From an uncultured Clostridia bacterium (GTDB taxonomy: Bacteria; Bacillota; Clostridia; Christensenellales; CAG-314), in assembly GCA_934177025.1 (NCBI GenBank), contig CAKPPA010000007.1, positions 1 to 17,080 of the forward strand: 17,080 nucleotides of DNA. The letters are read 5' to 3'. Made by a program: the position numbers and the translations under genes. Positions 13,226 through 17,080 of the stretch are shown here, piece by piece. The stretch's first letter is position 1. Every line of letters starts with the position of its first letter. The notes below the pieces were generated by a model. The model was not told the origin of the DNA and ran no database searches. It saw only the letters and a program-made list of their open reading frames with translations.

Positions 13226-14731
13226 CTAAATGATTTTTAATGTATTTTCGCCGAGTACCCGCTCCAAATCGCGGATTTCCTCTTCCTCCGAACGTTTTTT
13301 TTGCACGTTGTGCTTCAGTATTACGTTGTACGGCTTCACTTCCGCCACGCAATCGCTCAAAATTTTTAAAAACTCCGGCTTGTTCAGCACGTCGTACTCC
13401 GCCCCCGAGCAAACGATGACGAAATTTTGCCCCGAAACGTAAGGATTCGAAATGTCCCCGCAAGCGGCGAACAGCACGCGCTCCTTCCGTTCCCTTAAGG
13501 CTTTTAGCACCTCACTCCAAATTTCCGTTCCGAGTGCATAGTCCCGTGCTTCCTCCGGTGCCTTTTTGGTTTCCTTCGCTACGGTGCGCGGTTTTTCCCT
13601 TGGGGGAAGCGGTTCCCTGACCGGTTCCGCCGCTATGCTTTTTGGGGGTTCCGCCGCCTTGAGTGCCGCCGTTTCCAAAAGAATGCGCCCCGACGCCGCA
13701 TAACGCAACTCGCCCTCCAACCGTGTAAACAAATCCAGCCCTTTTAACAGCACTGCCGTATCCGACACAAGTTCGGCATCCCGCTTGATGTCCTCCCACA
13801 GGTTTTCCGGCAACGCCAAAATCGCCTTTGCGTCCGCACAGGTTTTGACAACCAGTAAATCGCGGAAATATGCCGCCAAGTCCCTTGCCAAAACGGAAAT
13901 GTTTTTGCCGCTTTTGGAAAGAGCGTCGATATCCCTTAAAATGCCGCCGACGTCACGCGTCAAAATTGCTTGCGTCAGTTGCGAAATTTCGCGTCGATCC
14001 GTTGCACCCAAAACTTCGGTCACGCTTTCGTACGTCAGCTCCCCGTCCTCGAGTGCCAAGCAACGGTCCGCCAAGGAAAGCGCGTCCCGAATGCTGCCTT
14101 CGGCATGCAGCGCAATGGCGTGCAATGCTTCCGGCGACGCCTTTTGCCCGATTTGACGAAACACGTCCTTTAAAAGTGCCGTAATTTTTTCCGCCGAAAC
14201 CAACCGAAAATCAAACCGCATGCAACGGCTTAAAATTGTTGCGGGTAATTTTTGCGGTTCCGTCGTGCAAAGCAAAAACAATGCGTGCCGCGGCGGTTCC
14301 TCCAACGTTTTTAACAATGCGTTAAAGGCACTGTCCGTCAGCATGTGCACTTCGTCGATGATAAACACTTTGTAACGCCCCACCACGGGCGGATACTGCA
14401 CCTTTCCGCGCAGTTCGCGGATTTCGTCCACACGGTTGTTGCTTGCCGCGTCGATTTCCACCACGTCGGTGTTGGCGGAATCCGCCAAAGCCTTACACAC
14501 GGCGCATTCCATACAAGGGCTGCCGTTAACGGGATGTTCGCAATTGACGGCACGCGCGAAAATTTTGGCGGCGGACGTTTTGCCGACGCCGCGCGTACCC
14601 GTAAACAAATAGGCGTGACCGATTTGGTCGCGCTTAATTTGATTGATCAATGTTTTGGTAATCGGATCCTGCCCGATCAGTTGATCGAACGTTTGCGGGC
14701 GGTACTTCCGATACAATGCCAAATACGCCAT
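13226..14731 (-). CDS. dnaX: DNA polymerase III clamp-loader subunit gamma/tau
   Basis: ATPase of the sliding-clamp loader. The 501-aa product has the AAA+ domain with Walker A GTRGVGKT (45-52), a zinc module (C64, C73, C76, C79), Walker B VFIIDE (122-127), sensor-1 CTTE and the SRC arginine-finger motif (168-170), followed by helical domains II and III to about residue 370. A shorter C-terminal part with a Pro/Lys/Glu linker suggests a compact tau. The start codon lies one nt downstream of the sigH stop, with GGGG eight to nine nt ahead. Its position in front of ybaB-recR is classical; its position directly behind sigH is less usual. Confidence 0.97.
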   Translation of the reverse strand: MAYLALYRKYRPQTFDQLIGQDPITKTLINQIKRDQIGHAYLFTGTRGVGKTSAAKIFARAVNCEHPVNGSPCMECAVCKALADSANTDVVEIDAASNNRVDEIRELRGKVQYPPVVGRYKVFIIDEVHMLTDSAFNALLKTLEEPPRHALFLLCTTEPQKLPATILSRCMRFDFRLVSAEKITALLKDVFRQIGQKASPEALHAIALHAEGSIRDALSLADRCLALEDGELTYESVTEVLGATDRREISQLTQAILTRDVGGILRDIDALSKSGKNISVLARDLAAYFRDLLVVKTCADAKAILALPENLWEDIKRDAELVSDTAVLLKGLDLFTRLEGELRYAASGRILLETAALKAAEPPKSIAAEPVREPLPPREKPRTVAKETKKAPEEARDYALGTEIWSEVLKALRERKERVLFAACGDISNPYVSGQNFVIVCSGAEYDVLNKPEFLKILSDCVAEVKPYNVILKHNVQKKRSEEEEIRDLERVLGENTLKII

Positions 14732-14732
14732 G

Positions 14733-15293
14733 CTATTTTTCCCCGTAATCCTTGAATTTGCCGAGTTTGTTTTTTACGCGCTGCAACGTGTTGTCCACGG
14801 ATTTTTCCGTGATTTCGAGCGAACGTGCGATTTCACCGTAATTGTACCCTTTTAAAAACAAGAAAACAACCCTTTTTTCCAAATTACTTAGCTTTGTTTC
14901 GATTATTTTTTCCAAATAATCCGTTTCTTCCTTGTCGATCACGCGTTTTAACGGATCCTGCGACTCCTCCGCGGCAAACCGTTCCAAATCGTCGAGCGGT
15001 AAGGAATTGTTGAGCGGAAGGTTTTTGCCGCTGTTTGCCTTTTCGATGGCTTGCAAAATCCTACGATGAATGCACACCGAGGCAAACCCGAAAAACCCAC
15101 CTTTCGTTTCGTCGTACTCCGCAATCGCCTTAAACAGCCCGAGCATGCCCTCCTGAATTAAATCCTCCGTATCCGCACCGATTAAGTAGTAGCGGCGAGC
15201 AATTCGCTTCACTTCCGGCTTCATTTCCTCGGCGACTTCCTCCATCGCCGCGGCATCCCCGCGCTGCGCTTTTAACACCGTTTCCGGAGTCAT
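14733..15293 (-). CDS. sigH: SigH-like RNA polymerase sigma factor
   Basis: A 186-residue sigma-70-family protein with region 2 (IARRYYLIGADTEDLIQEGM, then GLFKAIAEYDETKGGFFGFA and IHRRILQAI) and region 4 (LEKRVVFLFLKGYNYGEIARSL...KSVDNTLQRVKNKL), with no region 1 or 3. The wording fits the SigH/Spo0H group, which directs post-exponential, competence or early sporulation genes in Bacillota; a specific role here is inferred. The frame stays open upstream through rlmB, but I choose the ATG at 15293. It forms an ATGA overlap with the rlmB stop and begins the family-like MTPETVLKAQRGD. It is somewhat shorter than B. subtilis SigH. The order rlmB-sigH is shared with B. subtilis, except that rae1 (yacP) is missing between them. 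Confidence 0.9.
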   Translation of the reverse strand: MTPETVLKAQRGDAAAMEEVAEEMKPEVKRIARRYYLIGADTEDLIQEGMLGLFKAIAEYDETKGGFFGFASVCIHRRILQAIEKANSGKNLPLNNSLPLDDLERFAAEESQDPLKRVIDKEETDYLEKIIETKLSNLEKRVVFLFLKGYNYGEIARSLEITEKSVDNTLQRVKNKLGKFKDYGEK

Positions 15294-16006
15294 TTGTTCC
15301 GCCTTTGTCGCAACGCTTCGTACACGGCAATTCCGCAAGCGACGGAAGCGTTGAGGGAATTGATTTTGCCGCAAATCGGCAACGCAATCGCCTTGTCGCA
15401 TTTTTTTCGCGTCAGGCTTTTTACGCCGAAGCCCTCCCCGCCGATGACGAGTGCCAAACTGCCCGTTAAATCCGTTTCGTAAATGTCCTCGCCGTCCATG
15501 TCGGCACAGTACACCCAAACGCCCTGCTGTTGCAAAAATTCAATGGTTTGGTTTAAATTCGTAACCCTTGCCACTTTGACGTACTCCGTTGCGCCTGCCG
15601 CACAGCGAATCACCGTTTCGTTCACGGGTACCGCGCGGTTTTTCGGCAAAATGACGCCGTCCACACCGGCACATTCGCACACACGCAAAATGCTGCCGAG
15701 GTTGTGCGGATCCTCCACGCCGTCCAACAACACCAAAAACGGGGCCTTGCCCTTTTCCGCCGCGGCACGCAAAATATCCTCCGGCTCGCAGTACTCGAAA
15801 TCGGAAACTTTTGCCACAACGCCCTGATGCCGTTTGGTTACGCTTTCCTTATCCAGCACGAATTTGTCCACAAACTGCACTTTCACGCCCCGTTCGCGCG
15901 CCAAAGCGAGTATTTCGTGCCGCATTCCTTTTTCCGCCAAAATAACGTCGATATCCTTGCCGCTTTTTAATGCTTCTAAAACGGCGTTCCTTCCTTCGAT
16001 TTTCAT
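15290..16006 (-). CDS. rlmB: 23S rRNA (guanosine-2'-O-)-methyltransferase, TrmH/SpoU family
   Basis: Transfers methyl from S-adenosylmethionine to a ribose 2'-OH in RNA, most likely G2251 of 23S rRNA. The 238-aa protein has an N-terminal substrate-binding domain starting GRNAVLEAL (5-13) and the trefoil-knotted SPOUT domain. That domain has motif 1 LDGVEDPHNLGSILR (94-108), motif 2 LVIGGEGFGV (186-195) and motif 3 INSLNASVACGIAVYEAL (215-232). The start has AAGGAG four nt upstream, inside the end of thyX, and lies one nt after the thyX stop. It overlaps sigH by four bases. Placement after Mini-RNase III, another 23S rRNA enzyme, supports the RlmB reading over a tRNA-specific TrmH. Confidence 0.94.
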   Translation of the reverse strand: MKIEGRNAVLEALKSGKDIDVILAEKGMRHEILALARERGVKVQFVDKFVLDKESVTKRHQGVVAKVSDFEYCEPEDILRAAAEKGKAPFLVLLDGVEDPHNLGSILRVCECAGVDGVILPKNRAVPVNETVIRCAAGATEYVKVARVTNLNQTIEFLQQQGVWVYCADMDGEDIYETDLTGSLALVIGGEGFGVKSLTRKKCDKAIALPICGKINSLNASVACGIAVYEALRQRRNK

Positions 16007-16007
16007 A

Positions 16008-16745
16008 CTACTCCTTTTCGCCTTGCCGCAGTGCCTGCTTGCGTTCGCGTACTTCCGCCACCCTGCCGCAACTCATTTTTCCTTCCGAGCATGCCCCGTT
16101 TACGCACCCGGGACCTGCCGTTTCGAACAGCGACGGTGCCACCTCCGTTACGAGGCGCAACATTTGCCACGCAACTTCGCGAATTTCCCACTGCGCGCGA
16201 TAGCAACAACGCAAACGGAAAAAGTGCAACAGTTCCCTTGCGTTCATGGTAACGATCATTTTCGTTTCGCAAGCGTTCGGCAGGACGAAGCGCGCATCCT
16301 CGTTGCCGCTTTCGCCGTCCCCAAGGACGCCTTTCCATTCCTCGTACCAAGTGCCGATTTGTTTCATTTGTTCGTCGAATTTACGGACGGCATCCGCCCC
16401 GAGCCGCTCGATTCCCTCCGGCACGACGTAGGCAAAATCCTCCTTTGCGCCGACGTAACGTTGGCTTTTGACGGAAAAACTCGCCACGCGATGACGCGTG
16501 ATTTGCGCCAGCAACGCCCGCGACACGCCCTCGATGCCAAACGTAAAACTTGCATGTTCAATCGGCGACAAATGCCCGAACGACATCAGTTTACGAATGA
16601 ATTTTGCAATTTCCGCATCCGAAAGGTTTCCGTCGATTTCCTCGATGGAAAGATCCGAATAACAAAGTTTTGCCGCTTTTGCCACCGTGCGCTCCGGCTC
16701 CGAAGTGTACTCCATTAACGTTACTTTTGGTTTTACTGCCGACAT
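16008..16745 (-). CDS. thyX: Flavin-dependent thymidylate synthase ThyX
   Basis: Makes dTMP from dUMP using methylenetetrahydrofolate and reduced FAD; it replaces ThyA in many anaerobes. The 245-aa protein has the ThyX signature RHRVASFSVKSQR (84-96, pattern RHRxxSxxxxSxR) and a preceding FGHLSPIEHASFTF segment. A CETKMIVTMNARELLHFFRLR block follows. The frame is open 68 codons further upstream within mrnC, but the ATG at 16745 (MSAVKPKVTLMEYTSEP) begins the conserved protein and has GGAAAGGACGG ahead. It overlaps the end of mrnC by 13 bases and precedes rlmB by one nt. Together with nrdD in this window it covers oxygen-independent supply of DNA precursors. Confidence 0.95.
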   Translation of the reverse strand: MSAVKPKVTLMEYTSEPERTVAKAAKLCYSDLSIEEIDGNLSDAEIAKFIRKLMSFGHLSPIEHASFTFGIEGVSRALLAQITRHRVASFSVKSQRYVGAKEDFAYVVPEGIERLGADAVRKFDEQMKQIGTWYEEWKGVLGDGESGNEDARFVLPNACETKMIVTMNARELLHFFRLRCCYRAQWEIREVAWQMLRLVTEVAPSLFETAGPGCVNGACSEGKMSCGRVAEVRERKQALRQGEKE

Positions 16746-17080
16746 ATTCCGTCCGTCCTTTCCTGCGATTGCAGGATCTCCTTCCAGCGCGCTTCCCTGT
16801 CCGTTAAGTACAAGTAGCCGATAACCGCTTCCAACCCCGTGGCTTTGCGGTAATCCTCCACGCTGGCATTTTTTGCTTTCGTTTGGTTCTTGCTGTTTCT
16901 CCCCCGATGAAAAATTTCCGATTCCTCCTCGGTAAACCGATCCTGCCACTGCTCCGCCAGCTTTGCCTGTGCGGACGCCTTGACGTATGCGGTTACTTCC
17001 TTATGCAGTACCCCCGCCTTTGCGTCCGAAACGTGCACGAGTTTTTCCCTGACGTACAGGGTATGCACCGCATCCCCGAC
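16733..17080 (-). CDS. mrnC: Mini-RNase III, N-terminus cut by window edge
   Basis: An RNase III-fold nuclease without a dsRNA-binding domain that trims 23S rRNA ends in Bacillota. 115 residues are visible. The first, VGDAVHTLYVRE, corresponds to the conserved YIGDAxxxxYVR motif with its metal-binding Asp, so only some 20 residues are missing. LHKEVTAYVKASAQAK, FTEEESEIFHRGRNSK and DYRKATGLEAVIGYLYL (with the second catalytic Glu) complete the family pattern. It begins off the right edge and so heads the visible part of the mrnC-thyX-rlmB-sigH string. The cysS gene that often precedes it would lie outside. Confidence 0.93.
   Translation of the reverse strand, partial: VGDAVHTLYVREKLVHVSDAKAGVLHKEVTAYVKASAQAKLAEQWQDRFTEEESEIFHRGRNSKNQTKAKNASVEDYRKATGLEAVIGYLYLTDREARWKEILQSQERTDGICRQ

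Noticed and set aside
13301..13308. Run of eight A (minus strand) near the dnaX 3' end as a slippage site
   Set aside because: It lies only about 25 codons from the stop, so slippage would not give a gamma-like short form.
13566..13610. Possible programmed frameshift in dnaX at a Thr-Lys-Lys site (C AAA AAG)
   Set aside because: The position after domain III resembles that of the E. coli gamma site, and a -1 shift would end 17 codons on. But the heptamer is not A AAA AAG, and I see no clear stimulatory hairpin.
1..17080. CRISPR array, insertion sequence, retron or toxin-antitoxin module
   Set aside because: No regularly spaced repeats, transposase, reverse transcriptase or Cas protein is visible on either strand. 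The only regular repeats are inside the lipoprotein gene.

Overview
The window reads as a chromosomal segment of an anaerobic Bacillota (Clostridia-type) bacterium. The evidence is an oxygen-sensitive class III ribonucleotide reductase, an indolepyruvate:ferredoxin oxidoreductase, the flavin-dependent thymidylate synthase ThyX, Mini-RNase III, a SigH-like sigma factor, strong GGAGG ribosome binding sites, tRNA genes with encoded CCA, and A/T-rich intergenic DNA between moderately G+C-rich genes. I cannot assign genus or family.

Left part (1-4458, minus strand): nrdD runs off the left edge and has a NrdR-box-like palindrome next to its promoter. The overlapping pair iorA-iorB follows, closed by a strong intrinsic terminator. 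A plus-strand phosphoglucomutase gene (4763-6421) has its own promoter and terminator.

Middle part (6600-11860, plus strand): this is the accessory-looking region. A consensus promoter drives tRNA-Arg(CCT) and tRNA-Val(CAC), ending in a terminator. Next come a second promoter, about 230 nt of leader RNA with several good stems, and a divergent, AGA-rich RNase III gene that keeps all the metal-binding residues. A 549-bp stretch without a convincing gene follows. Then there is a two-gene unit: a membrane-anchored XRE/zinc-ribbon regulator and a large lipoprotein with five repeats of exactly 71 residues. A GAAA-capped terminator that can work in both directions closes this part.

Right part (11950-17080, minus strand): a housekeeping gene string reads mrnC (cut by the right edge)-thyX-rlmB-sigH-dnaX-ybaB-recR, with junctions of -13 to +9 nt. 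It couples thymidylate supply, rRNA processing and modification, a sigma factor, and the clamp-loader/recombination trio. A hup (HU) gene with its own -10 box lies downstream.

The best candidate for something undescribed is the structured leader plus divergent RNase III downstream of the tRNA pair. The leader has a long-range stem reaching the ribosome binding site, a competing hairpin, a terminator-like stem and a 17-codon arginine-rich reading frame. An autoregulated dsRNA-processing locus fits this arrangement, but the sequence alone does not prove it.
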